64,000 nucleotides of DNA from Lepas anatifera (lineage: Eukaryota; Arthropoda; Thecostraca; Lepadidae). The stretch covers positions 1,142,001 through 1,206,000 of the forward strand of contig JAOTON010001027.1 of assembly GCA_034440635.1 (NCBI GenBank). Direction: 5' to 3'. Under the pieces are notes generated by a model that searched no databases, was not told where the DNA came from, and saw only the letters and a list, made by a program, of their open reading frames with translations. Position numbers and translations under genes: made by a program. Below are positions 23,551 through 34,771 of the stretch, piece by piece (position 1 is the stretch's first letter; each line of letters begins with the position of its first letter).

Positions 23551-25256
23551 AATGGAGACTTTGAGTGCAGAAGATATTGTTCTACCTTGCAACAAAAAAC
23601 TTCGAGCACGGGCATGTGAAAATTTCGTCTCTGATGCTTGTTTTCCAGCACGTACTGAGTGTTCCATTGGACCTGCTACTCTCAGTTTCTCTTGCAAATA
23701 ATTCCAAAAGTATTTGTATCAAGGCAATGTCTTTCTGCGTATAGTTACCTAATAAATTTTGCAACATTTTTGACAAAAAATACCTAGCTAGGTCAAGTCA
23801 GGTCACTGAGTTATGACGTCATTCCTATGCCCATGCATAGAGATTTTTCGAAGTGGAAATCTAGCTCGCTCTTAGGAATGCAATACGAAATTTCTGGATA
23901 AAATTCAAAAGCTGTTAAATTGAAGAAAAAAATTGATATGTCACAGAGAGATGTCCGGTTAGGTCCATAGCTATGTCAGCAGAGGTCACCAAGGGTAACA
24001 CAAAATTATCTTATAGTGTTTAACAAGTTCAATTAAACGCAGTATAACTATGATTTTGGTGTCATGGAAACATTTTGGCCTATACTAATCAGGGTTATGC
24101 ATGCTATTGCTTTGTTGGGGTAATCTATGCCTTTGACCTTTCATCAAGACCACCCTGCCAACTGAACTATTGGCCTTGTTCCTCTCGTCCAGAAGGAGAC
24201 GGGTACCGGGAGAGTCGTAGTGGAGTTGGTACTTTCTACATAAGAATGTTACTGCATGAACTTGACATTCTTATGTAGAACATACCGCATTAACTTGACT
24301 TGATATAAGGTGCTTGGGCACTAACTGATTTACCCATAATTATCTGGAGAGTGTTCAAAAATTTCAATTAAACGCAGTATAACTATGATTTTGGTGTCAT
24401 GGAGACCATTTGGCCTATACTAATCAGGGTTATGCATGCGTTTGCTTTGTTGGGGTAATCTATGCCTTTGACCTTTCATCAAGACCACCTTGCTAACTGA
24501 ACTATCGGCCTTGTTCCTCTCCCCAAGAAGGAGACGGGTACCGGGAGAGTCGTAGTGGAGTTGGTATTTTCTACATAAGAATGTTACTGCATAAACTTGA
24601 CATTCTAATGTAGAACATACCGCATTAACTTGACTTGATATAAGGTGCTTGGGCACTAACTGATTTTTGTCTCTGCAGGGGCTTTCAGAAGAAGTTATTT
24701 CTGTTTGATTTCACATTTATTGCCGCTGTAACAATGTGTTTAAGCGTGAAAGGGGAGCCTCATCTGGCCTCAGCAAGGAAACGGACAAGGTTCATCTTCG
24801 CTCCGACGGCCCGGTGCGAAGATTTGGAACATATCCGGCGGCATTAATGTGTTTGGTCCAGCTCAACGAGTCGAATGGCATGCAACATGGATATCTAAGG
24901 TTACGGGATACCCCTATATTTGACCATGACCTGAGGTCAAGGGCCTCGGGTCAGGGTCAAATAACGATATGTCAAGGTCATGTTGCATACCATTTAAAGT
25001 ACTGCGTCATGAAGCAAAAGGATTGCTGTATCTTTGTGTTAGAAAAAATAGTCAAAATGTATTTCATAATGGTGTACGTTAGTGACATCTGGTTACCTCA
25101 TTGTTGACCTGACCTCAAAATTATTGTCAGCATTCCGATTATTCATTTCATGAGCTTTCGAATGATCGGAAAAATTGAAATCTAGCTCTTTTAGCAGCCG
25201 AGTTGCACTCTTGTTTAGTCTTCCACTTTTTAGAATAACAAAATTGGCTTAAAGGG
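23551..25256. other. GGTCA-bearing remnant region containing a tandem duplication
   Basis: Scattered GGTCA/TGACC motifs (near 23790, 23970, 24920-24990 and 25105) suggest decayed relatives of the flanking TTAA elements, but I cannot define ends. The 24028-24666 part is the tandem duplication listed separately. Open frames are short and interrupted. Confidence 0.35.
24028..24666. repeat. Tandem duplication of a 304-bp unit with internal hairpin
   Basis: Two units (24028-24331 and 24363-24666), each 304 bp from TTCAATTAAACGCAG to GGGCACTAACTGATTT, are separated by 31 bp and differ at few positions. Each contains an inverted repeat: in copy 1 the arms TCTACATAAGAATGT (24235-24249) and ACATTCTTATGTAGA (24265-24279) pair perfectly over 15 bp around a 15-nt loop; copy 2 has one mismatch. 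No coding frame. Confidence 0.85.
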
Positions 25257-27319
25257 TTAACACGCGGACTGGAGGGTACCTCGGAGCCCCCCCCCCCCAC
25301 ACATATTTTCCAAGGTGGCCGGAGAACCTCTCGTAGTCGAAAGGCGATACTCGGCCACATTTGAGAGCATTTAACGGTGTGTCGATTAAACTGGTCAACA
25401 GCCAAAATGGATCCGGCACGTGAGCACCTGTTCCTACCTATTTCGATACCGCTGATTTCAAATTTAGTAACCGTTTTTTTGCCATCGGACCTGGTTTCTT
25501 CTCCCGAGCATACCTAATGTATAGCCCTTACACTTTCCACACACAGTCCTGAGCCTAGCCTTTTGTGGAAAATATAGATCAAGGATGTTGAGAACCCGGG
25601 TTGTCTGCACCCAGACAATGCAGCTTATCACTCATACATGTGAATTTATTGCAACGGAAGACTACCTCGCATTAAAGTGCATGAACATTGTACATTTAAC
25701 AAGGCTTGCGCGCGGTCGCACAAGCTCGCCGGTATTGTGGACTGAGTGGTGATGTCGCCACATTATGTGATGAGGATTTTATGTCAGAGTCACCTCCCTT
25801 GAAAGTCCAGTCCAAGTAAAAAGTCGCAGGTCAAGGTTGTACCCTCATTTCAATGTCATTGACCCTAGTACCTTCGGTCGGATAACGTCGCTTAATATGC
25901 CGTATACTATGTTATGACGTTATAGGTTAGGTCACCCAATCTTGATCGCAAGGCCGCAGATTCAAGTCAAAGGTCATAGGTCAAGGTCAAACCTGATTTC
26001 CCGCCCAACGGTTGCCATAGTGCTAGCTGCAGTATAAGGTATTGGCAAAATGTAATATTTGACGTCAAAGGTCAATGGCCTTGAACGACCTTGACCTAAA
26101 AGTTTCAGAGAACACTGCCTCAGACCTTTTCTCCCTAACTTTAGGTCACTTTCTCTCCATATCCGGCTTCTTATCGCATAATCACGGCATTTCCCAATGG
26201 CTACCCTGCACGGACAGAATTTGACCTAAATGGCCTCGTTTTACCTTGAACATGTTGACCTAGGTCTATGAAAATCGGGTTTAGGGTAGAATACCCCCAG
26301 CCTCCACAAACACCAAAACGTTCATTTTCCTAGACCTCTTGGGTTTCGCACTGCAATGTCACTTATGCCAAGAAGGCTGAAACAAAGACGACACACAGAA
26401 ATACTGGATCTCAAAATTCTGGTCTGATACGGCATTTCTGCTGCCAGATTCGTGTTCAGCGCCATAAATTACTCTAGAAACGGACTATTTTGTATTGGAT
26501 CTATGACAAAAGTTAAATTTTGATGACCAGTGTTAGCGAAGACATTTTTAAAATCGGTTGAATTTCGTTTTAATTATAGGCTTTCAAAGTCAGACCTGCA
26601 TTTTGAGATCGCCGCAATCGTGCGGTCGGACCAGTTCACTTGCATTGGAGACCGAGTGGTGATGTCATAACCCCATATTACCGGGATGATATGTTAAGTT
26701 CACCTCAAATGAAGGTCAAAGTCAATTTCAAAGGTCACAGCTCAAGGTCATATCAATACTTTCAATGTCATTGACCGCAGTGCTTCTGGTCATATAGCGT
26801 TACCCGGTCTAACGTTTATTATGCTATGACGTCATAGTTAGGGTACCTCAATGTTAAGGTCGAGGTCAAAGGTAATTGGTAAACGCCAATCCTCATATCC
26901 CATCAAACAGTTGCTATGGTGTTCGTGATAGTCCACATTATAAGTAGTATATCATATTGTGACCTTATAGGTCAATGACCTTGAATGTCCTTGACCTCGA
27001 AATGAAAAAAATATTATTTGCAATCTTCCATCTATGACCCTGGTCCGCGTTTAGCTTATTCCCGTCTTTTTTCCAGCATAATCACATCATTTTCCAATAG
27101 GTACCCAGCATGGCCAATATTTGAACTTTATGACCTCGTTTGACCTTGAAGATATTGACCTAGGTTAATGAAAATTAGCCATCATTTAGACCACTATAGC
27201 TCCCACCCATCGTCCAACTGGCGTTTTTCTACGGCTCTTAGTTTCCGAGATCTTAGGAGGGGGCTTACCGGACCCCTCCAGTGCGCGTTAGTGCCAGAAC
27301 CCTCTCCAGTGCAAGTAAA
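25257..27319 (+). mobile_element. TTAA-type GGTCA-array element with internal tandem dimer (E5)
   Basis: The left end is TTAACACGCGGACTGGAGGG at TTAA 25257-25260. The right end, CCTCTCCAGTGCAAGTAAA, is decayed. Inside, two diverged units of about 640 bp (about 25710-26350 and 26620-27262) repeat with a period of about 910 bp, each beginning near GAGTGGTGATGTC. Each is rich in AGGTCA and the extended half-site TCAAGGTCA. E11 (49597-50644) carries a single unit in inverse orientation, so E5 looks like a dimerised version. No coding frame. Confidence 0.65.
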
Positions 27320-27619
27320 TGGCCTCATAAGTCAGTAACCTGACTTGAAACGATTTTTTAAAGTTTAAAAAATTATTCAACTACAAATTTTGCAAACATT
27401 TGTTTCTTTGGTGTAATTAAGCTCACAAACATCTGCGAATAACTGAGAGGGACAGGACCGATTGGACACCCGGGTGGTACCGGGAAATAACTGGCAGAAA
27501 GGAAAATTTTCAATTGCCCATGGTGGAAGTTTTTTAAAGCTAAACCCATAAAAAACCACCAATAGGTATCATTTTTCATATAGAATCATGTGTTCAGTGG
27601 CAACTGAGCAAGGATAACA

Positions 27620-27749
27620 TTGAGATTTATCATCCCCTAGCCAAGTACGACGGCGCTACCGTTTTTACCGTACCGTCCACCGTTTTTATCCTATCTCCAA
27701 AAAACCGAGGGGAGCGGATACCCGCCCCTCACGTCAATTCGCGTGTTAA
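27620..27749. mobile_element. Truncated end of a TTAA GGTCA-type element (E6)
   Basis: The final about 130 bp match the terminal segment of E3/E9: a GACGGCGCTACCG hairpin remnant, CTATCTCC, a G-rich block and CGTCAATTCGCGTGTTAA ending at TTAA 27746-27749. The rest of the element is absent. Confidence 0.6.
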
Positions 27750-28353
27750 AACAATTTTGAAGCGCCAGCCTACTCCCTGAAGCACATAATACACATTTAC
27801 AATCGTCAGAAGGAAAAGGCAAGCCTAGTAACTGTCCCGCACAAGCTTGAAAGTGGAAGCAATGGTTTGTTACCAGTAAATATAGTTTTTCCTCCAAGGG
27901 ATGGTGGATGGAGGGGAAAGACTGCTTTTTCACGGAAACGTTTTCCTTTCCTGCTGTGCCGTTTGCAGGCCTATCCTTGCCGCACTACTGTGTGAGAGCA
28001 AATAAATATTTTCAGAAAGGAAGTTTCAAAAAATCAATCATTTCTCATTTTATTGAAACAGTCTTTATCACGCGCAGTGAAGGGTGTCCTCAAGTGTCCC
28101 TCCCCCACCGATAAATCCGAGGTAGCCGGACAACCGCTTGACCCCGGAAAACTCTACTTGGCCACATTGAAGAGAACTTGTGAGTGCGTCGGTCACTGTA
28201 TATGAGTGCACATCTGAGTGCATCGGAGAATATATGAATGCATTTGGCCACCGAGGATAGTGCAAGCGGGACGCGCTTCGCGCGGCCCGTGTCATTAGAG
28301 GGACCCCCGGGTCCGGTCCAGAGAGGGGGTGGGGCAGCCGCCCTTGATGCCCC
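27750..28353. other. Spacer before the piggyBac insertion
   Basis: No gene supported. The frame 27908-28114 has no domain. About 28095-28190 weakly resembles 25300-25385 (GTGGCCGGAGAACC..TCGGCCACATT), probably an old repeat. Confidence 0.3.
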
Positions 28354-28869
28354 TTAACCCGTTAAGTACCAGCGGTACTTTTGGTACATCTGGTTCCAAT
28401 CCACATTTAATGCATTTGTCGGTGGAAACTGTTCGAGTGAATGACATTCTCGTCTGGAGAAGACATCAGTTGTGTAACATAAGCCGCCGGAAGACCGCGG
28501 GAAATGTGGAAATACAAGTTGGAAGCTTCTAAAATTGGCGAATTTGTTTAACTATGATGCCACAGCAAAATTTAATTGGGATAGCCGTGCATTTTATTTC
28601 AAGAAATTTTGGCACGCGGGGATGTGTTGAAATATGTTTAAGGGATATATCCTCAAAGTTACATGACAAAGACATATATGGAACCTGCGCTATGTGCCGT
28701 GAAACTTTGGCGGTACCAATGGAGCCGCTGGTCTTTCCGGTGTCAAATCCGAGGCCCACCAGCGGGCAGTGAGGGGCGTCAGTACGTGAAAGGGTTTCTG
28801 TCAAGAAACACTCTATGTTTTGACACTTTATCAAGCGACAATTTCTTTACACGATGTCTTGTACAGTCA

Positions 28870-30260
28870 AACGTTGTCTGAGGCCAAGTAAGCTATTGAA
28901 ATAATCATTGATATAGACGCCGAAGACGATGACAGGTGACTGATAAATGTGCCACCTGATGACGACGTCAGTGACCCGGACGATTTAGATAAAGAGGAGG
29001 CGGAGAAAGCTGCCGTACGGGAGGTTTCTGGTACACTAGAGGTACAAATAAACAGAGACCAAATGGAGATATCATTTAGAGATTTTGAGCCACCTAAGTC
29101 AGAACAAAACCAAGCAAAGAGGCGGCGCACTGAGAAAAATGGTCCCAAATGGCTGCATGTTCGGCCTGAGTATTCCAGCTGGGGTAAAGCCACGAGAACT
29201 TGCTCAATGAGACCCGGCAGCGCATACGGACTCTCTGTCCCACTGCACGCCGGTCGAGATTCTGGAGGAGTTGCTGACGCCGGAAATTTCCAGCACATCA
29301 AAGAGGAGACTGCGATACGCACTGGAAGTAAAATGACCCGCTGTTCACACTGGAGGATAGTGAGCTCAAGGCTTTCATCGGTTTTCTTGATGCTGAAGAT
29401 GTCAGCCAGGTATCGTGCGCAAGGCGATACCAGCAAATACCTGCAAATTAAGCAGTACCTGCACGTACAGGACACTCCAGACAGCGCACAAGCACAGACA
29501 GAGGCTTCAAGTGAGGCCTCTCATAGATAAGCTGAACGAAACGTTCAGAAGTTCGGCATCCACCAGAGAGGCTGGCGGTGGACGAGATGAATGTTCGGTA
29601 CTATGGATGCCACCCCTCAAGCAGTTCATTCGGGATAAACCTATACGGTTTGGCTTCAAACTGTGGGCGCTTTGCGCTGAAGACGGGTACTGTCACAAGT
29701 TCGACCTATACTGTGGCGGGGCAGCGTCCGCATCTACAGGATATGTCGCTGGGGACAAGGGTAGTGCTGGACATGGTAGCGTGGCCTACAGCCCCAGCTC
29801 TCACGAACTCTACTTTGACAACTTGTTCACATCGCGTGCATTGTTGTCAGAGCTGAAAACCGTGGTGTCCGAGACACCGGAACAGTGCGAGAAAATCGCA
29901 TGGAGAAATGTCCGGTGAAGCCAGCGAAGGTGCTTCAAAAGAAAGAGAGACTCTTACGACTACAGGTTCGACAATTCAGAACAGGTGTTGGCAGTTGAAT
30001 GGAATGGCAACAAGTGGTGAGCGTCATGACAAATTTTGACCGCATTGGCCCTTGGCACTGCCGAACGTTATGCCAGGGCACTGAAGAAAGACGTCAACGT
30101 CCATAGCCGAGTGTAATCCACGCCTTCCGGGTGTTTCGCACCTCATCACCAGATATGAGTCCGTACATAGATGGCCAAACATCAAACATGTGCATCTGCT
30201 GCAAGCGCCGTCACTGGCAGAGTGAATTCACGGATATCTATAACAATTTGTAGTTTCGGG
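28870..30260 (+). pseudogene. piggyBac transposase pseudogene (DDE_Tnp_1_7 type)
   Basis: Encoded a cut-and-paste transposase of the piggyBac family. Visible pieces in order: an acidic N-terminus (28949 on, PPDDDVSDPDDLDKEEAEKA); RPLIDKLNETF (about 29512); DEMNVRYYG with the likely first catalytic Asp (about 29585); PLKQFIRDKPIRFGFKLWAL and EDGYCHKFDLYCG; LYFDNLFTS with the likely second Asp (about 29810); then EWNGNKW (about 29998), where family members have a W-x-D-N-K third acidic residue, so the third Asp appears replaced by Gly. The pieces lie in different frames separated by stops and frameshifts, so no functional protein is possible. Family assignment is confident, exact limits are not. 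Confidence 0.8.
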
Positions 30261-30383
30261 ACAGTGACATACAATTTAGAAAAATTATGGCGGTGCCGGT
30301 GCCTTGCCATATCTTGAGCTGCGAGGGCCACTAAAGCGTTTGAATTCGAATGCCAATCCAACACTGCCCCTCCGCCGCGGCGC

Positions 30384-30403
30384 GGTGCCGGCGCGCCGGC
30401 ACC
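30384..30403. repeat. Perfect 20-bp G/C palindrome
   Basis: GGTGCCGGCGCGCCGGCACC is its own reverse complement. It lies in the 3' non-coding part of the piggyBac element, near the repeated ACCAGCGGTAC subterminal motif. Confidence 0.8.
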
Positions 30404-30791
30404 ATAGGCGAGTCGCCGGCCGACCCGGAAAGGACCAGCGGTACCTTTGGGACATGGCTATATCTCCAAAACGGGAAGACGCAGGCACAAGGCGTTTCTT
30501 CACCTTGATACTCGCATTGATAAAACGATGTGACAACAGTTTCAAAATTTACAAGCGAATAATATTGGTCTTAATGGGTTAATACAGCGCCTACTAGCAG
30601 CATCGCTTTTTGTTCCCTTTATTTTTTGGAGCGCGCCGCTACCAAGATACCGTACCGCAATACATGAAATCAGCCTTTGCAGGGCTCCGACAGTGGCAGC
30701 AGGGCGTCAGAATTCGCGGACTCGTTTCATTCGCGACAGCTTTTTTGCATCATTTACGTCCTTCAATGATTCCCCAGGTGTGATTTATAAC

Positions 30792-31824
30792 TTAACCCGC
30801 GCCCCACCGGCGCGGGGGTTCCGGCGCCACCTTCGCCCCACCGGGGAGACCATCAATGGCCCCCTTTAACTCCGAAAATATGGGGGTTAGCGCAAATCTG
30901 CAAAGTGCATTAGAAAGCTGCCGTGAATCAAGTACGAACTTATTTCACATGTTTAAGCGCTCAGGTCAATGGTTTGACCTCCAGAGGTCAAGTTAGGTAA
31001 CAATAGGCTATTTTCACTCAAATATGCAATGCTTAAGAAAACTGGGCATAACTCTTATGCTATTAGAGATATTGAGATCTGGTAAACTACATTAGATAGG
31101 AAAATTCCAGACCTTTTTCTGCTATGTGAAATGTAATGACCTGCCGCCAGTGGTTTGACCTCCGCAGGTCCTCGTGATTTCATATGACCTGAGGCCATCA
31201 AAGGTCAGAAAGTAACCTTGCCGTATATCGAATGAAAGCTAGTGATGAGACATACACGATGGTGTTTGATTCAACGCTCTAGCTTAATTAAGTCAAAATT
31301 TATTGCCAAAACACTGTTTTTGACCCCTGGTGACCTTGGATAACCTTGGAGAACTCAAAGGGAAAATATGACTCCTGGGATCCGTAAAAGGGTGTGCAAG
31401 AACGCTTTTCTGAGCAAGCCGAGCATTTGCAATCGTTTTTGTGCCTTTAGATCATAAGACAGCTTTTTCCATGCTTTTCAATGGGAGAGGTCACCTTGTG
31501 ACCTGACCTTAGGTCCCCAAATCGAAAAATTCCGGATATACACCTTGAAGGCCCTGGCCGGGCCATTAACTGTAGGAAGTTTCAAATCGATCGCCTGAGA
31601 AACGTAGCTCTTTTAGAGCTCAAAAGTTGAAGTGAGGTGACCTTGGTTGACCTCGCCTGGTGGCCTGACCTTGGGTTACCCGGGGTAAAAATTTCAGGGA
31701 TGGTGGGAAAATAATCAGGTGAGAGATAGAGCCCTCAACCACGGTGCTGGGTATCGTCATTTTTCTGCTATCCCGAAAACACCTGAGGGAGGCCATCGAT
31801 GGCCCCCGGTGGGGCGAGGGTTAG
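30792..31824. mobile_element. TTAA-flanked GGTCA-array element (E8)
   Basis: A 1.03 kb element. The left end TTAACCCGCGCCCCACCGG is at TTAA 30792-30795; the right end complements to CTAACCCTCGCCCCACCGG at 31806-31824, with TTAA decayed to TTAG. The interior holds many GGTCA/TGACC pentamers (e.g. TTTGACCTCCAGAGGTCAAG near 30973) and the conserved segment AATGGGAGAGGTCACCTTGTG (about 31480). No open frame of note. Confidence 0.75.
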
Positions 31825-32139
31825 ATGTGACACGTATTTGAAAGGCATTGGAGGTCTTCTCGCGCCGTTATGAGTGCTATGGTGAATGTCCAACAATAAT
31901 CCGATAGTTCACGTGGGAATGCTTCGGTCTACCTGGAGAACTGGTAGCATTGGTGCTCCCGACCCTCAGAATCTTGGTGAGTTTAATTCCTTCTCTAGAA
32001 AAAGTAACTAGTGAAGGCTACAGTAAAGCGCTGGTGCTTGTTTTAGATAGTGTCCTTTGCCCTAGAAGTGGATAGAAAAGAACACCACCCCCCTTGAATC
32101 CAGGAGCCTACTAGTCTGATAATGATGCTTGTATTGGCT

Positions 32140-32230
32140 TCCTTGCGGCCGTATGACCTCAGATGTCTGCGCAGATGACCTCAGATGACCTCAGATGTCT
32201 GCGCACCCTAAAACGCAAAATATGCTGATG
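32140..32230 (+). mobile_element. SINE 3'-end fragment with small tandem repeat
   Basis: CGTATGACCTCAGATGTCTGCGCA followed by CCCTAAAACGCAAAATAT resembles the tail of the SINE at 47484-47666 (CGTATGACCTTGGCAG..GTGCGTC..AAACCCCAA). The GATGACCTCA segment is duplicated locally (32173-32200). Confidence 0.45.
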
Positions 32231-32250
32231 ACTTCTTTGAGGAGCAATCA

Positions 32251-32634
32251 TTGTCGGTTCCCGTTAGAATGATGGTAGCTCAGCAATCGACGCCGGAAAG
32301 TGGCCGAGAACCGGACTCCATAACAAGAGACCGATCCAGCCGAAGAAGAACAGGATCTCCAGCCGGACCAGCCCTCAACACGCCGCCCCTCACCTCCCCT
32401 CCCCCGACGAAGAGAACCCCGAGAAAGGCCAAGCCAAATGCCATCCGAGCGCTTCCCAAGGGAACTCCCATAAAACTGGCCCCAGCCGTGCTTCAGCCCA
32501 GACCGCTCTCTACACAGCATGAACCCGAACATCAACCGTGCGCCGAACAACGAGCAACAGCCGCCCCCTCCCCCCACAGACATTGGCAGCGAGACGAAAT
32601 CGGCCGTCCTCCACTGCAAGTAGGAAAAAATTAA
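32251..32634 (+). CDS. Unrecognised proline/arginine-rich open frame
   Basis: A 127-codon frame (from TTG; first ATG at 32269) rich in Pro, Arg, Ser and Thr, with runs such as SPPPTKRTPRKAKPNAI. It lacks a recognisable domain, signal peptide or clear splice context; CTGCAAGTAGG near its end could be a weak donor. Minus-strand frames of similar length (32248-32619) cover the same DNA, which points to local base composition. I give it low weight as a gene. Confidence 0.2.
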   Translation: MSVPVRMMVAQQSTPESGREPDSITRDRSSRRRTGSPAGPALNTPPLTSPPPTKRTPRKAKPNAIRALPKGTPIKLAPAVLQPRPLSTQHEPEHQPCAEQRATAAPSPHRHWQRDEIGRPPLQVGKN

Positions 32635-33761
32635 CCACAGGGCTGTTTAGTCGAAACGAAACGATGAAAATTATCGTAAAGGCTGGAATTAAAGCAGAAA
32701 CTTAAATTACACGACTAAAAACATAGCTATGGGAAAACTTAAAAGATTTCGGTACGTTCGAAGGAAATACTGTCCCCGAGGTGGAAGACGCTGGGCCTCC
32801 GAACTCGGAGTAGGGGAGGGGGTGGGGTGCAGGTACACCACACACAAAAGTTTATCCTAAATAGAGGCCAGTGGCCACGTTTGACCTGAATGAAACCCTT
32901 GCCCCACTGAGGTGCGGGGCATTGGGGCACGTTGCCCCCTAAGTCAGAAATTGTAACACTAACCCTGTGGCTTTGACTGGAAATAAATGGGTTGCAAAAT
33001 CCATGGTGCCCCTCCCCCTTAGATTCGGACGTTCCGCCGTCACTGCTTGCCCCATGATGAATGTCGATCCGCAGTGTGCAGGAGAAAGCCCTTCACATGC
33101 GGTAGCCAGCAAAAATTAAGCTTAGGTGCAAGGTTTCTTCTCCTTGAGCTGATTACAGCCCGAACCGAGGCTTTTCTTAGCACCTTCAAGTTCTACTGGA
33201 GACCGCATGCTCCAAGCATGCACTAAAATAGGTGTCTGAGAAGCTTAAGTACCCAACTTACTTTTAAGAACCTCAAGCTCGTTTCGGTGTCTCATATCAA
33301 GAGGACCGTTCTAATTGATATTTTTGGTATCGCACTTAATCGAAGAGGTGTTGAAGATGATGCCAACAATTATTTAACGTGAAATGGACGATGAGACTTT
33401 CTGGTCTCTTTGCATCCATCATATCCTCTTGACCACCCATGGCACTGAATGATTGAGCTTTTGCTGCTCATTTGATAAGGATCTGCTTCGCCTTGTCATC
33501 TGCTTACATCTCTCCATAGATGGCACAGTGCATGCAGATGCACTGGCGAACACTAATTTCCTCTTTAACTAAGACTAATTATTCCCTGATCAGCCCGAGA
33601 TTTCGTGAACTAACTTTGAATTTCGCAAACTCACTGGTAAGCGAGGGAATTCGCCTAGGAAAATCGCGAAATTCCGGATTCCGCACTTTGCCTGTAACAT
33701 ATACCTATAATCCATACATCTGTACTACATGTTAAGTATACTGTTAAGTGTGTTTCCTGCC
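32635..33761. other. Spacer upstream of the cuticle gene
   Basis: No gene or transposon ends recognised. Short frames (32739-32930 minus, 33520-33735 plus) have no domains. Confidence 0.3.
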
Positions 33762-33803
33762 CAAGATCAGCAGTATACATTTCATTGTATACTGCTGATC
33801 TTG
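33762..33803. repeat. Perfect 18-bp inverted repeat with 6-nt loop
   Basis: The arms CAAGATCAGCAGTATACA (33762-33779) and TGTATACTGCTGATCTTG (33786-33803) pair perfectly around TTTCAT. It lies about 0.9 kb upstream of the cuticle gene promoter. A transcript would form a stable short hairpin; it could also be a recent inverted duplication. No function is shown by sequence. Confidence 0.8.
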
Positions 33804-34295
33804 AAAATTCCGACGAACTTTCAATTTTCACATTCAGCTGAGAGGTACCAATTCTTAAATCGATTATCTGCGACTATAACAGCAGGCCTAGAAGCTTTAA
33901 AAGCGGGAAAATAGTAACACCATAAACTTCCAAGCTCGTGTTATTTCGGCCACCAAAACTTGGATTATGTGGCTGCTCGCGCGGCAGGGCAAACCTTGCG
34001 GGATAGGCAAACGGTGGCTATTCAAATTCTCAGCAATCAATCTAGCTGATAAAACTTGGTTTTGGTAGTTATGCAGAGTCTTCTACCAACTGCCTACGAG
34101 TAAACGAGTTTTTCGCGAATGGAACGTAACACCAGGGAAGTGACCATGCTGTTTTTGCCGCACAATATAGCAAAGACCAGGGAGCGCCCGTTTTGGTCAT
34201 AGGACCCCAATTCAGCTAAAACAGATGCTCTCATGTTTTATTCAAACATAAATACAACTTCTTACTACGAACCACCAAGAAAAAGAATTTTACCA

Positions 34296-34412
34296 GGGAC
34301 ACATCACAAAACCTCACACTTTTACCAAGTACATAGTAAAAAACATCACACTCTTACCAGAGGTACAGCGCGTAACCTCGCACCTCTTTCCATGGGCACG
34401 GCACAAAACATC
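34296..34412. repeat. Four degenerate tandem units of about 32 bp
   Basis: Repeated units of the pattern TTTACCAGGGACACATCACA-AAACCTCACAC occur four times with increasing divergence (TTTTACCA.., TTTTACCA.., TCTTACCA.., TCTTTCCA..). They lie about 300 bp upstream of the cuticle gene promoter. Confidence 0.65.
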
Positions 34413-34716
34413 TCAGTTCTTTACAATAACGTGTATGATGTGTTTTAATGTTGTCATAAGTGCTGTCTCCTGCCATTTGTTCAGCAAATTACTGTATTAG
34501 TCCAGAAAGTGCACAACCATTCCACCCATGCCTGGTGAAGGCTGAATATCAATTCCAGCAGAAAAGCCCCATGCCATCTGCATCGCAGGTATGAGATAAG
34601 AACCACAACCGCCACGGGATGCAAGGGACACTACGCTGCTACTTAATCCCTGAACCATTTCATAAGCGGATGTCACTGGTCCGACAAGCTCTAGACATAG
34701 ATCGCCCATCGCACAG

Positions 34717-34771
34717 TATATAAAGCAGACTGGCCCAGGACAGAGCACCAGTTCACCACCACTGTGCCGCC
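34717..34771 (+). promoter_or_regulatory. Core promoter of the cuticle protein gene (TATA + Inr)
   Basis: TATATAAA at 34717-34724 is followed by an arthropod-like initiator, CCAGTTC, with its A at 34750, 33 bp after the first T of the TATA box. The 5' leader to the ATG at 34772 would be about 22 nt and ends GCCGCC-ATG, a good initiation context. This spacing and the short leader are typical of arthropod cuticle genes. Confidence 0.75.

Larger units (their letters stand above)
28354..30582 (+). mobile_element. Degenerate piggyBac-family transposon
   Basis: About 2.2 kb bounded by the TTAA target duplication (28354-28357 and 30579-30582). Terminal inverted repeats are CCCGTTAAGTACC on the left and CCCATTAAGACC on the other strand at the right. 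A subterminal ACCAGCGGTAC motif is present near both ends (28369 and 30434). The interior carries a transposase pseudogene on the + strand. This is the only element in the window with traces of a transposase of the kind expected to mobilise TTAA elements. Confidence 0.85.

Noticed and set aside
28867..29475. 202-codon minus-strand Ser-rich frame
   Set aside because: It is the antisense shadow of the piggyBac transposase pseudogene.
32248..32634. Strong protein-coding call for the Pro/Arg-rich frame
   Set aside because: Frames of similar length are open on both strands; kept only as a low-confidence entry.
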